A DNA stretch of 64,000 nucleotides, from positions 8,184,001 through 8,248,000 of the forward strand of contig NZ_CP107939.1 in NCBI RefSeq assembly GCF_036046055.1, in the 5' to 3' direction. The position numbers and the translations under genes were made by a program. Below the pieces are notes generated by a model that was given only the letters and a program-made list of their open reading frames with translations, did not search any database and was not told the origin of the DNA. Of this stretch, positions 28,849 through 38,049 are shown piece by piece; the first letter of the stretch is position 1; the number at the start of each line of letters is the position of its first letter. This DNA is from Nocardia sp. NBC_00403. Its GTDB lineage: Bacteria; Actinomycetota; Actinomycetes; Mycobacteriales; Mycobacteriaceae.

Positions 28849-29538
28849 TCACGGCGACGGGCTCGTCCGCGCCGCGGGCCGCGGCATCGGCGGCAGGGCG
28901 GCTTCCGCGCCTTCGGACCAGGCGTGCTGATGGTCGGAGATCCGGGCGCCGGTCGCCGGATCGAATTCCTCCCATTCCATCTCCCCGCTGTCGAGCTCGG
29001 CGGTGAGGTCGTTGACCCAGGCGATCTCGGCGGCGACGGTGGCGCGCAGGTACGGGAGCACGATCCAATAGCGGCGCGGCACCGCGTTCATGCCTGCCCA
29101 TCGGCCGATCATCTCGATGTCGGCCAGGTCGTGTTCCAGGTGCTCCACGCGCTCCCGCAGCAGCGCGAGCACGTCCGCCTTCGGCAGGTTGTGCGCCTCC
29201 GCGAGCGCGACGGGGAACATCGGATACTCCGGTGCGGGATTGCGCAGAATCTCGGTGATCCTGGTGCGCAACGCCGTTCGGCCGCTATCGCTGATTCGAT
29301 AGGTGGTTCGTTCCGGTCGATTACCCGCTCGGTCGACGCCTTCCGCCGACACCAGTTCCTGATCGGCCAGCCGCGCGACCGTGTGATAGAGCGAGCCCGG
29401 TCGCACCTTCACCAGCCGGTCTTCGCGACGGGCGATCAGCAATTGGTACATCTCGTAGGGATGCATGGGCCGCTCTTCGAGCAGTGCGAGCACGGCGATC
29501 GCCAGGGGCGTCACCGCGGAGCGCGCCTGCTGACCCAT
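28849..29538 (-). CDS. PadR family transcriptional regulator
   Basis: A 229-aa protein with an N-terminal winged helix (LLEERPMHPYEMYQLL to VRPGSLYHTVARLADQELV) and a C-terminal Vir_act_alpha_C-like helical dimerisation region (MEWEEFDPATGARIS). The ATG has a strong RBS AGGAGGT (29544-29550 complement) 5-6 nt upstream, unlike the leaderless genes around it. First gene of an operon with the MFS pump. A perfect palindrome lies about 70 bp upstream. Confidence 0.9.
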   Translation of the reverse strand: MGQQARSAVTPLAIAVLALLEERPMHPYEMYQLLIARREDRLVKVRPGSLYHTVARLADQELVSAEGVDRAGNRPERTTYRISDSGRTALRTRITEILRNPAPEYPMFPVALAEAHNLPKADVLALLRERVEHLEHDLADIEMIGRWAGMNAVPRRYWIVLPYLRATVAAEIAWVNDLTAELDSGEMEWEEFDPATGARISDHQHAWSEGAEAALPPMPRPAARTSPSP

Positions 29539-29606
29539 CCGTTACCTCCTACTGATTCTCGAGACCACGCACGGTAGTCGCCGCTACCGACATGCTCCCT
29601 GTTGCA

Positions 29607-29624
29607 ATATTCCACGTGGAATAT
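29607..29624. promoter_or_regulatory. Perfect 18-bp palindrome, likely PadR operator
   Basis: ATATTCCACGTGGAATAT is fully self-complementary. Its position upstream of the PadR-MFS operon suggests autoregulation. Confidence 0.7.
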
Positions 29625-29815
29625 ACGGCGCGGAACAGCGCAGTCGCAAGACGCCTCGGTCGATCGGAAATGTGATCGGCGACATAGCGGATACGGCGAC
29701 AGTCAGGCCCAAGCCGAACCAGGTGGTCCGGTGCGGGTGTCCGCTCCGAGTGGGCGGCAATAGTCGAGCGGTGGCAATCCACCGAACGCGATCCGGGAGC
29801 TACACCGGACGGAAA

Positions 29816-30742
29816 TTACAGAGCGTGGCTATCGAGCCAGTCGCGCGCCACATCGGCGGGGACCGCACCACCGCGGATCCGGCCGATCATGGCGACGAGG
29901 TCATCGGTGGTCAGCTCGCCCGCAACATAGTTCAGCTTCCGAATCTGACGGTCGCCGAGCTCGCCCTTGCGGTACACGGCCAGCACATTCTCCGCGCGAA
30001 ATGCGTAGTCGTCGTCGGAAAGGACAGCCAGGCCGTCGGTCGCTCCAGGAACGAGTGCGGGCGGCCCGCCCAGGATTCCGGCCTGGACCTCGCCGTCCAG
30101 CAAGGCCTTTCGCAGGGCGGCGGCATCGTGGAACAGCTTGGTCCGGGCGAAGCCGCAGCCCGAAACCCGCAGCGTATCGGTGGACGCGCGCAACACCTCC
30201 GGCACCGGAGCCACTCCGACCTCGAGTTCGCCGCAGCGGGCCGCGAGATCGCCGATCGACCGGACTCGATCGCGGGTCGCCGCCTCGGTCAGCAGCATTC
30301 GCGGTCGCATGTCCGTGCCGTCGGCAGGATCCGACACCGCGAGCCCCTCGGGCAGCGACCCGTTCACCGCCTTGGGCACCGACGGTTCGGTCACCCCGCC
30401 GGTCGCCACCTCGGTGGCATCCGCCGGCTTGCGCGCCTTCGAATTGGCATCGAGAAATGCGAGCAATTCGCCGGTGTGTTCACCGACCACCGTGACGGTG
30501 CCCGCGTCCAATGCGGCGAAATAGTCGGGGCGATTGCCGAGATGCGGTGCGACGGAGGTGGACACGCCGGTACGGGAGAGCGCTCCGGAATAGATTTGCG
30601 CAAGCAGATTTGATTCCATCGAATCGCCCGCGCCGACCACTATTGTGGGGCCCTGGTCATCGTTTCCACAGGAAACAGCCAGCGTGACGGCCGCGACGAC
30701 CAAACCTCGAGCCAACACTCGCCTCGACACGGCCAGCAACAT
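29816..30742 (-). CDS. Substrate-binding lipoprotein, glycine betaine/osmoprotectant type (LpqZ/ProX-like)
   Basis: A 308-aa protein starting at the ATG at 30742. Residues 1-21 are a lipoprotein signal with lipobox LAVSC. The mature part has the OpuAC/ProX pattern (GAGDSMESNLLAQIY, VVGEHTGELLAFLD, ending in DDLVAMIGRIRGG and ARDWLDSHAL). It is divergent from proX and unlike it lacks transporter genes of its own, so it may feed the same importer with a different ligand. The long upstream reading frame overlaps proX antisense and is not real. Confidence 0.78.
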   Translation of the reverse strand: MLLAVSRRVLARGLVVAAVTLAVSCGNDDQGPTIVVGAGDSMESNLLAQIYSGALSRTGVSTSVAPHLGNRPDYFAALDAGTVTVVGEHTGELLAFLDANSKARKPADATEVATGGVTEPSVPKAVNGSLPEGLAVSDPADGTDMRPRMLLTEAATRDRVRSIGDLAARCGELEVGVAPVPEVLRASTDTLRVSGCGFARTKLFHDAAALRKALLDGEVQAGILGGPPALVPGATDGLAVLSDDDYAFRAENVLAVYRKGELGDRQIRKLNYVAGELTTDDLVAMIGRIRGGAVPADVARDWLDSHAL

Positions 30743-30872
30743 CCGGCGACACCAACTCTCCGTAGCCAACAGGAACACCACGAACCGGGCAGTATGAACA
30801 ACAAACCAGAATGTACCGGTGGCCGTTGAGGCACGGCCCGTCGCACCGCTCGCCCTTGCCGGAAGGACCCCA

Positions 30873-31865
30873 GTGAAAACCACGATCTCCCCCGATGCCG
30901 CGCGGCACGGGCGGTCGGCGCTGCGCATGGCGCTGCGCGCGACCCGGTTCCTCGTCGCCGCCGCAGCGCTGGCCGCCGCCATGATCCTGTCCGCATGTGG
31001 CAATTCCGACCCGCTCGCGGCAACGGGCAGCTGCGAGGGGGACGGGCTGACCGTCGGCTCCGCCAACTTCCCCGAGTCCGAGACTGTCGCCAATATATAT
31101 GCGGAAGTGCTGCGGGCCAACGGATTCAAGGTGGACACCCGGCTCAATATCGGCAGCCGCGAGGCCTACATCCCGGCGCTGCGCCAGTGCGCCATCTCGG
31201 TGATCCCGGAGTACAACGGCAACCTGCTGCAATACCTGGACAAGGGCGCGGCCGCGACCAGTTCCACCGACATCGACACCGCACTCACCAAGGCGCTCGG
31301 CTCCGATCTGGCCATCGGCACCCCGGCGCCCGGCCAGGATTCCGACGCCGTCGTCGTCACCAAGGCGACCGCCGAGCGTTGGAACCTGCGCACCATCGCC
31401 GATCTGGCCGCGCATTCGGCCGAGGTGAAGTTCGGTGCGCCCGCCGAGTTCCAGGAGCGCGCAGGCGGACTGCCCGGATTGAAGAAGAACTACAACCTCG
31501 ACATCGCCGCGAACAACTTCGTGCCGATCGCCGACGGCGGCGGGCCCGCCACGGTGCGCGCGCTGGTCGACGGCCAGGTGACCGCGGCCAACGTTTTCAC
31601 CACCTCGCCCGCGATCGCGCAGAACAACCTTGTGGTGCTCGAGGATCCGAAGCACAACTTCCCGGCCCAGAACGTGGTCCCGCTGTTCAATGCGGCCAAG
31701 AAATCGGACAAGTCGCTCGCCGCGCTCAACGCCGTTTCCGCGAAGTTGACCACCGACGAACTGATCAAACTCAACGAAGCGGTCTCCGGTAGCAGCAAGA
31801 CCGAGCCCAAGGCCGCCGCCGCGGCATGGGTCGCCGCCCAGGGACTGAATAAGCCGACCGGATAA
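30873..31865 (+). CDS. proX: Glycine betaine/osmoprotectant substrate-binding lipoprotein
   Basis: A 330-aa lipoprotein, start GTG 30873 with RBS GGAAGGA 5 nt upstream. Signal peptide to the lipobox LSAC (about residue 46), then an OpuAC-type binding domain (VGSANFPESETVANIYAEVL, VIPEYNGNLLQYLD, GAPAEFQER). It delivers a quaternary amine or similar osmoprotectant to ProVWZ. First gene of a four-gene operon; the next gene follows 67 bp later. Confidence 0.9.
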   Translation: MKTTISPDAARHGRSALRMALRATRFLVAAAALAAAMILSACGNSDPLAATGSCEGDGLTVGSANFPESETVANIYAEVLRANGFKVDTRLNIGSREAYIPALRQCAISVIPEYNGNLLQYLDKGAAATSSTDIDTALTKALGSDLAIGTPAPGQDSDAVVVTKATAERWNLRTIADLAAHSAEVKFGAPAEFQERAGGLPGLKKNYNLDIAANNFVPIADGGGPATVRALVDGQVTAANVFTTSPAIAQNNLVVLEDPKHNFPAQNVVPLFNAAKKSDKSLAALNAVSAKLTTDELIKLNEAVSGSSKTEPKAAAAAWVAAQGLNKPTG

Positions 31866-31932
31866 GCGGTGGCCGCGCCTGTGCTCGTCCGTGTGCGGGG
31901 CAGGCCCCGCCGCGCCGAACACAGGAGTACGC

Positions 31933-33084
31933 GTGTCCGATATCGAATTCAGCGGTATCAGCAAGACCTATCCGGACGGCACCCATGCCGTCACCAATCT
32001 CGACCTGCGCATCGAATCGGGATCGTTCACCGTGTTCGTCGGTCCGTCCGGCTGCGGTAAGACGACTTCGATGCGGATGATCAACCGGATGATCCGCCCG
32101 ACCGGTGGCACGATCACCATTGCCGGGCAAGATATTTCGACAGTCGATCCGGTCGAGCTCCGACTCGGTATCGGGTACGTCATCCAGAGCGGCGGGCTGC
32201 TGCCGCACCGGACCGTTGTCGACAATGTCGCGACGGTGCCGGTGCTGCGTGGCGATTCGCGCCGCGCCGCGCGTGCGGCGGCGCTCGACGTGCTGGACCG
32301 GGTGGGTCTGGACCGCTCGCTGGCCGGGCGGTATCCGGCCCAGCTCTCCGGTGGGCAACAGCAGCGCGTCGGGGTGGCGCGGGCGTTAGCCGCCGACCCG
32401 CCGGTGCTGCTGATGGACGAGCCGTTCAGCGCCGTCGACCCGGTGGTGCGTGCCGAACTGCAAGTCGAAATGCAAAGGCTGCAGGCCGAATTGCACAAGA
32501 CCATCGTGTTCGTCACCCACGACATCGACGAGGCGATCACCCTCGGCGATCGGGTCGCGGTCTTCGGTCGCGGCGGCGTGCTGCAGCAATACAATCCGCC
32601 GCAACACGTCCTCGCCCAGCCCGCCACCGACTTCGTCGCCGACTTCGTCGGCCGCGATCGCGGCTATCGCGGCCTGTCCTTCCGCACCGCGAACAACGTT
32701 CCGCTGCACGAGATCCGGACCGCGACCGCCGATGACGTGGTGAAACTGCGGCTGGAACGCGGCGACTGGGTGCTGGTGATCGACACGGACAAGCGGCCGG
32801 TCGGCTGGGTCGATGTGACAGGGGTCGAGGCGGTGCGCGCCGGCAGGGAACTACACAACAGCATGTCGGCGGGGGGCTCGCTGTTCACGCCGTCGGGAGA
32901 CCTGCGCCAAGCGCTCGACGCGGCCATCTCCTCACCGGCTGGAGTCGGTGTCGCCGTGGATGATTCGGGGGCGGTCCGCGGCGGGGTGCTCGCCACCGAG
33001 GTCCTCGAGCAACTGGCAGGCCAACGGGCCGCCGAAGACGCCGAACGCAACCGGCACTACTTCGAACAAGAAGCCGCGCAATGA
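31933..33084 (+). CDS. proV: Glycine betaine/osmoprotectant ABC transporter ATP-binding protein
   Basis: A 383-aa ATPase starting at GTG 31933 (RBS CAGGAG 5-6 nt upstream). Walker A GPSGCGKTT near residue 36, signature LSGGQQQRVG near 140, Walker B VLLMDEPFSAVD near 160. The C-terminal 110 residues contain a degenerate CBS-type region (WVLVIDTDKRPVGWVDVTG to GVAVDDSGAVRGGVL), which in OpuA-type importers senses ionic strength or c-di-AMP. The stop overlaps a 19-codon ORF leading to the permease. Confidence 0.92.
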   Translation: MSDIEFSGISKTYPDGTHAVTNLDLRIESGSFTVFVGPSGCGKTTSMRMINRMIRPTGGTITIAGQDISTVDPVELRLGIGYVIQSGGLLPHRTVVDNVATVPVLRGDSRRAARAAALDVLDRVGLDRSLAGRYPAQLSGGQQQRVGVARALAADPPVLLMDEPFSAVDPVVRAELQVEMQRLQAELHKTIVFVTHDIDEAITLGDRVAVFGRGGVLQQYNPPQHVLAQPATDFVADFVGRDRGYRGLSFRTANNVPLHEIRTATADDVVKLRLERGDWVLVIDTDKRPVGWVDVTGVEAVRAGRELHNSMSAGGSLFTPSGDLRQALDAAISSPAGVGVAVDDSGAVRGGVLATEVLEQLAGQRAAEDAERNRHYFEQEAAQ

Positions 33085-33140
33085 GTACCGCACCGAACGT
33101 CACGTCGGTCTCGTCCCGCCGGCGGGAGGCGATCTCGTGA
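33081..33140 (+). CDS. 19-codon coupled mini-ORF between proV and proW
   Basis: ATG at 33081 overlaps the proV stop (ATGA) and its own TGA overlaps the proW GTG (GTGA). The peptide would be MSTAPNVTSVSSRRREAIS. It may only relay ribosomes from proV to proW, or be the remnant of an older proW start. No homology recognised. Confidence 0.4.
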   Translation: MSTAPNVTSVSSRRREAIS

Positions 33141-33805
33141 AGTACTTGATCGACAACTTTTCGGAGATCATGGGGTTCACCAAGACTCACCTGTACTTGG
33201 CGCTGGTACCGCTGGCGCTGGGTTTGGTGATCGCGATTCCGGTGGGGGCGTTGGTCCGTCGGGTGTCCTGGCTGCGGCGTGTCACTGTGACGGTGTCGAG
33301 CCTGGCCTACACGGTGCCATCGTTGGCATTGTTCGTGATCATCCCGCCGCTGGCCGGGATTTCCACCATCGATCCGATGAATGTGATCATCGCACTCACG
33401 GTGTATTCGACTGCGCTGCTGGTGATTGCGGTGCCGACGGCACTGGATTCGGTGCCGGCCAACGTGATCGATGCCGCGGATGCCGTCGGATTCGGTCCGC
33501 TGCGACGGACCTTGACCGTCGATATGCCGCTTGCCGTACCGGTTTTCATATCCAGTCTCCGAGTGGTGGTCGTCTCCAATATCGCCATGGTTTCGGTCGG
33601 CGCCCTGATCGGTGTCGGCGGCCTCGGCAAGCTGTTCACCCAGGGCTACCAGCGCGACTATCCGGACGAGATCATCGCGGGCATCATCGTGACCCTCGCG
33701 CTGGCCTTGATCTTCGACCGGCTGGTGTACGCGCTCGGCCGCTGGTGGACGCCATGGGCGCGCGCCGACGCCAGGGCCTCGAAAGCGAAAGGCGCTGCCT
33801 CATGA
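33137..33805 (+). CDS. proW: Osmoprotectant ABC transporter permease
   Basis: A 222-aa membrane protein with five to six helices, start GTG 33137 with GGGAGG 7 nt upstream. The EAA-type loop reads VIDAADAVGFGPLRRTLTVDMPLAVPVFISSLR. It forms the membrane channel with ProZ. The next permease overlaps by 4 bp. Confidence 0.9.
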   Translation: MKYLIDNFSEIMGFTKTHLYLALVPLALGLVIAIPVGALVRRVSWLRRVTVTVSSLAYTVPSLALFVIIPPLAGISTIDPMNVIIALTVYSTALLVIAVPTALDSVPANVIDAADAVGFGPLRRTLTVDMPLAVPVFISSLRVVVVSNIAMVSVGALIGVGGLGKLFTQGYQRDYPDEIIAGIIVTLALALIFDRLVYALGRWWTPWARADARASKAKGAAS

Positions 33806-34518
33806 ACCTTTTCCTCGACGCCTGGCACTACCTCACCGACGGCGCGAACTGGAGCGGGCCGACCGGCATTCAGCACCGTATCGCCGAACATCTGTGGTAC
33901 AGCTTCCTCGCGGTCGCCGCGTCGGCCGTCGTCGCCGTGCCGCTCGGTTTGATCATCGGCCACACCAAGCGCGGTGCGGCCGTGCTCGTCGGCTTCGCCA
34001 ACGCCATGCGCGCCCTGCCGACCCTCGGCCTGCTCACCTTCCTGGTGCTGCTGATGGGCCTCGGCCTTGTCCCACCGCTGCTGGCCCTCGTCACCGTCGG
34101 CATCCCGCCGCTGCTCGCCGGCGCCTACGCCGGAATCGCCAATGTGGCTACGGATGTGGTCGACGCTTCCCGCGCCATGGGGATGACCGAAACCCAGATC
34201 CTGTTCCGGGTGGAAGTCCCCAACGCACTGCCGATCCTGCTCACCGGTCTGCGCGGCGCGACCCTCCAGGTGGTGGCCACCGCGACCATCGCCGCCTACG
34301 TCAACCTCGGCGGCCTCGGTCGCTACATTTTCGACGGCATCGGTCTCTACCGCTACGACCGCGTTCTCGTCGGGGCCCTGCTGGTGGCTGTGCTCGCCAT
34401 GTTCCTCGACGGCCTGCTCGCCTTCACGGTCTGGGCAAGCGCGCCGGGAACCGGCCGCCTGCGCCGCTCGAATCAGGTCACGGTGACACCGGCGGGCATC
34501 CTGCAGACCGCGGACTGA
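33802..34518 (+). CDS. proZ: Osmoprotectant ABC transporter permease
   Basis: A 238-aa membrane protein, ATG 33802 overlapping the proW stop (ATGA). The EAA loop VDASRAMGMTETQILFRVEVPNALPILLTGLR is conserved. It heterodimerises with ProW. Last gene of the operon; a hairpin follows. Confidence 0.9.
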   Translation: MNLFLDAWHYLTDGANWSGPTGIQHRIAEHLWYSFLAVAASAVVAVPLGLIIGHTKRGAAVLVGFANAMRALPTLGLLTFLVLLMGLGLVPPLLALVTVGIPPLLAGAYAGIANVATDVVDASRAMGMTETQILFRVEVPNALPILLTGLRGATLQVVATATIAAYVNLGGLGRYIFDGIGLYRYDRVLVGALLVAVLAMFLDGLLAFTVWASAPGTGRLRRSNQVTVTPAGILQTAD

Positions 34519-34539
34519 GTTTCTTTCCCCGAACACATG

Positions 34540-34576
34540 CGAAGGCGCCCCGCTCGAGATGAGCGGGGCGCCTTCG
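34540..34576. terminator. Terminator hairpin between proZ and malic enzyme
   Basis: A perfect 16-bp stem (34540-34555 with 34561-34576) and 5-nt loop between convergent genes. T-run is weak, so it probably serves both strands as a hairpin. Confidence 0.8.
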
Positions 34577-34599
34577 TATCTGTCTCGACTACACCTGGA

Positions 34600-35796
34600 T
34601 CAGGCGACACCCTCGGCGCGCGCGGCGGCGGCGACGGCTTCGGCCACTGCCGGTGCCACACGCGGGTCGAGCGGGCTCGGGACGATCTTCTCCGGGCCCA
34701 GTTCGTCGGCGACCACGCTGAGGATGGCGTCCGCGGCGGCGATCTTCATGCCCTCGGTGATGCGGCGCGCACCCGCGTCGAGAGCGCCCTTGAAGACACC
34801 GGGGAAGGCGAGCACGTTGTTGATCTGGTTCGGGAAATCGCTGCGGCCGGTGGCCACGATCGAGGCGTACTTGCGAGCCACCTCGGGGTGGATCTCCGGA
34901 TCCGGGTTGGACATGGCGAACACGATCGACTCCGGCGCCATCGAAGCGATGAGCTCCTCGGCGATCAGTCCGGCCGACAGGCCGAGGAACACGTCGGCGC
35001 CGGCCAGCGCCTCAGCGGCGCCACCGGTCAGCCCGCGCGGGTTGGTGCGCTGGGCCAGTTCGGCCTTCACGTCGTTGAGGTCGCTGCGATCCCGGCTCAC
35101 GATGCCCTTGGAGTCGAGCACGGTCACGTCCCGCACACCCGCGGCGAGCAGGATGTTCGTGCACGCGACACCCGCGGCACCGGCGCCCGACACCACGACC
35201 TTCAGGCCCGCGATGCTGCGACCCTGCACCTTGGCCGCGCCGTTGAGGGCGGCGAGCACCACGATGGCGGTGCCGTGCTGGTCGTCGTGCATGACCGGGC
35301 AGTCGAGCGCCTCGATCAGCCGCTTCTCGATCTCGAAGCAGCGCGGGGCGGAGATGTCTTCCAGGTTCACCGCACCGAAGCTCGGGCGCAGCCGGATGAT
35401 CGTCTCGACGATCTCGTCGGAATCCTTGGTGTCCAGCACGATCGGGATCGAGTCGAGCCCGGCGAACTTCTTGAACAGCGCCGCCTTGCCCTCCATCACC
35501 GGCAGCGAGGCGCGCGGGCCGATGTCACCGAGACCGAGCACCGCGGTGCCGTCGCTGACCACGACCACTAGCCGGTCGGTCCAGGTGTAGCGCTTGGCCA
35601 GCGCCTCATCGTTTGCGATGGCGCGGCTGACCTGAGCCACGCCGGGGGTGTAGGCGATCGAAAGGTCGCGCTGAGTCTCCAGCGGCGCGGCGAGTTCGAC
35701 CGAGAGCTTACCGCCGAGGTGACCCGCGAAGATCTCTTCGTGAGTGATCTCAGAAAGGCTGGCAGTGGCATTCGGTGCGTCAGTCACAGGTGACAC
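34600..35796 (-). CDS. NAD(P)-dependent malic enzyme
   Basis: A 398-aa short-form malic enzyme from GTG at 35796, which has AGGAG about 7 nt upstream; an in-frame GTG at 35823 would lack an RBS. Signatures are the substrate region SIAYTPGVAQVSRAI, the catalytic/metal-binding stretch NLEDISAPRCFEIE and HDDQHGTAIVVLAALNGA, and the Rossmann motif GAGAAGVAC. It converts malate to pyruvate and CO2 with NAD(P)H formation in the cytoplasm, linking TCA cycle and gluconeogenesis. Monocistronic. Confidence 0.93.
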   Translation of the reverse strand: MSPVTDAPNATASLSEITHEEIFAGHLGGKLSVELAAPLETQRDLSIAYTPGVAQVSRAIANDEALAKRYTWTDRLVVVVSDGTAVLGLGDIGPRASLPVMEGKAALFKKFAGLDSIPIVLDTKDSDEIVETIIRLRPSFGAVNLEDISAPRCFEIEKRLIEALDCPVMHDDQHGTAIVVLAALNGAAKVQGRSIAGLKVVVSGAGAAGVACTNILLAAGVRDVTVLDSKGIVSRDRSDLNDVKAELAQRTNPRGLTGGAAEALAGADVFLGLSAGLIAEELIASMAPESIVFAMSNPDPEIHPEVARKYASIVATGRSDFPNQINNVLAFPGVFKGALDAGARRITEGMKIAAADAILSVVADELGPEKIVPSPLDPRVAPAVAEAVAAAARAEGVA

Positions 35797-36234
35797 GATT
35801 TCACTCCTGCTCGGGTCGGGCACAACCGGGAAACGGTTACCGCCGGGTATTTAGGTAATAGGTGACTCATACCGCTCATCGAGTGCGCTGACCGGTCCGT
35901 ATCGCGGCGGCTTACACAGAAGCAAGGGATGCCGATATCTCGATCACGTGGCGCGGCACTGATCCGCAGAGCGGGAGCCGGACGGGTAGGTCCGGACAGA
36001 ACATGCGGAGAGATCTTCGAGTCGCAACGGTGCGTTACGAGGCGTAGATCTCCATTATTCCCGAACCCGGCGGTGGCATAGGCGGGTAATCCGACACATT
36101 CTGCCAGCCGGGTCGACGACTTGCCAAACCGGTGTGTCGGAATCCGGTCGAGCGCCATATAGCCAGGATAGGTCGGCGGAATTACCCCGACGTAAGGGGA
36201 AACTCGCACGTCCCAGTGGCGCGGCGGTGAGCTG
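35797..36234. other. 438-bp intergenic region upstream of malic enzyme
   Basis: The minus-strand frame 35784-36254 is open but has low similarity to anything I know and no RBS. The region probably holds the malic-enzyme promoter; no operator was identified. Confidence 0.4.
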
Positions 36235-38025
36235 TCACAAGGGCAGCGGGTCACCTGCGGTGAGGTCGGGGTCGGCCACCACCGACGGTGGCACGACCGG
36301 GGTCGCCGCCCGCGTGCCGGGTACCGCCGCGCGCACGCCTGCCGTCACCTCCCTGACGATCGATGCTTCGTCCGGTGTGATGATCTGCTCCCGCCGCGCG
36401 GGCGTCGCCGGCACGGTCGGAGTCGATTCGTCGGACGCCGACCGACGGGCGTCCGCGCGCACCCACACCGTGTCGAGGCCGCCCGAGGTCAATCGCACGC
36501 GCCAATCGGCGGCGACGTCCGGGTGGTCGGTGCGCCGATGCATGCCCCGGCTCTCGGTGCGCGCCAGCGCGCTGTACTTGGTCCACCGCGCCACCGCGAG
36601 CAGTGCTGCCGCCTGTCTGGCCCGCAGTCGATCCGCACCGACGCCGCCGAGGCCGAATTCCGCGCCCGGCCACATGCCGTCGAGTTCGCCGATGCTGTCG
36701 CGCAGGCTGCCTGCGCTACGCCAGTAGCTGCGCCGCAGCGGCAGCGTGTGTTCCTGCACCAGTCCGACGACCGCGCGCGGGTCGATCCGCGCCTCCGGGT
36801 TGAGCCCGGCCCCTGGCACCGCGTGGGCCTGGCCAACCCTGCCTCTGGCGCGCGCGAAGCAGGCAGCGCCCGCGCCTGCCCATACACCCGAGGCGATGGC
36901 CCACGCGCCGCCCTGGCCACCGAATCCGCTCACCGCTCCGGTGATCGGCTCCCGCGTTGTCACGTCACCGGCGCCGTACAGTCCGGCCACCGTGGTCGCG
37001 CAGTCGGCGCCGGCGATGCGGAGGCCGCCGGTCCCCCGCACGGTGCCCTCGAGCACCGCGCGCAACGGGACCCGCTTGGTGTTGTCAACCACGCCTTGCT
37101 GCGACAGCCTGCACCGCACGGCGTAGGGCACGTCTTCGAGTGCGGCGTACACGCGGCGGCCGTCGGCGATCGCCGCGAAGGCCGCAGCGCGATGACCGGT
37201 GATGGCCGCGCCGGATTCGTCGTAGAGCGTGGCGAAGTGCAGCGCGAAGCCGGAAGTGAACGCCGAGTTCAGCACCGGCTCCAGCCCGTAGGCGCTCGAG
37301 AACTCCATGCCGGACAATTGCGCGCCCACCTCGGCGGCCAACAACAGTCCGTCGCCGGTGTCGACGTCGGTGCCCGCGCCGCCGGACAGGAAGGCGCAGC
37401 CGCCGGTGGCCACCACCACCGCGCTCGCACGGACCGTCCAACTGCGAAACCTATTGTGCTGCTGGACGCCGATGGCTCCGGATACCACACCGTCGCGATC
37501 GACGAGCAGTTGCAGCGCGGGATGGTGATCGAGAATGCGGACACCGGCGTCGAGCAGGCTGCGGCGCATCCGGCGCAGGTAGCTCGCGCCGTCCAGGCAC
37601 ACCCGCAGCGAGGTTCGTCTTTCCGCCGGCGCGCCGCCGCGCGGCTCGCCGGGTATCAGTCCACGGTCACCGGCATTGCGGCCCTCGCCGGGAAACCGAT
37701 ACCCCCATTGCACCAACTGCTCGACACGCAGATGGGTCTCCTCGAGCACCCGATGCATCCAGTCCGGGTCGCCGAGGTAACCACCATGCGCGTAGGCGTG
37801 CCGCACCGCCTCGTCCCTGGCCGGTCCCGGCGGGATATTCCACAGCGAGGTCGTCCCGAAGGCGGTAGGACCGCTGGTGCCGCAGCGTCCCTTGTCGACG
37901 AGCACGGTGCGGGCTCCCGTTGCTGCGGCCGAGACGGCGGCCCAGGCGCCGGCGGGGCCGCCGCCCAGAACCAGTACGTCCGTCTCGATTTCACCCACAA
38001 AGAGAAATGTTCGACCACAATTCAC
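36235..38025 (-). CDS. FAD-dependent oxidoreductase (fumarate reductase/aspartate oxidase-like flavoprotein)
   Basis: A 596-aa flavoprotein. The FAD motif VLVLGGGPAGAWAA lies near residue 17, the second FAD contact GAGDVTTREPITGAVSGFGGQGG near 380, and the C-terminal ESRGMHRRTDHPD matches the SdhA/FrdA/NadB family pattern ESRGxHxRxDxP. GTG at 37998 (MGEIETDV) is an alternative start 9 codons in. No iron-sulfur partner gene is adjacent, so it is not a standard succinate dehydrogenase. The C-terminal tail of about 60 residues is Ala/Thr/Pro-rich. It lies 24 bp after a small membrane protein in one operon with a PHP phosphoesterase. Substrate unknown. Confidence 0.8.
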   Translation of the reverse strand: MNCGRTFLFVGEIETDVLVLGGGPAGAWAAVSAAATGARTVLVDKGRCGTSGPTAFGTTSLWNIPPGPARDEAVRHAYAHGGYLGDPDWMHRVLEETHLRVEQLVQWGYRFPGEGRNAGDRGLIPGEPRGGAPAERRTSLRVCLDGASYLRRMRRSLLDAGVRILDHHPALQLLVDRDGVVSGAIGVQQHNRFRSWTVRASAVVVATGGCAFLSGGAGTDVDTGDGLLLAAEVGAQLSGMEFSSAYGLEPVLNSAFTSGFALHFATLYDESGAAITGHRAAAFAAIADGRRVYAALEDVPYAVRCRLSQQGVVDNTKRVPLRAVLEGTVRGTGGLRIAGADCATTVAGLYGAGDVTTREPITGAVSGFGGQGGAWAIASGVWAGAGAACFARARGRVGQAHAVPGAGLNPEARIDPRAVVGLVQEHTLPLRRSYWRSAGSLRDSIGELDGMWPGAEFGLGGVGADRLRARQAAALLAVARWTKYSALARTESRGMHRRTDHPDVAADWRVRLTSGGLDTVWVRADARRSASDESTPTVPATPARREQIITPDEASIVREVTAGVRAAVPGTRAATPVVPPSVVADPDLTAGDPLPL

Positions 38026-38049
38026 CCGGCCGCAACCATTCCCGGAAAT

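Noticed and set aside
35784..36254. 156-codon minus frame between malic enzyme and flavoprotein
   Set aside because: No RBS and no family resemblance; treated as non-coding.
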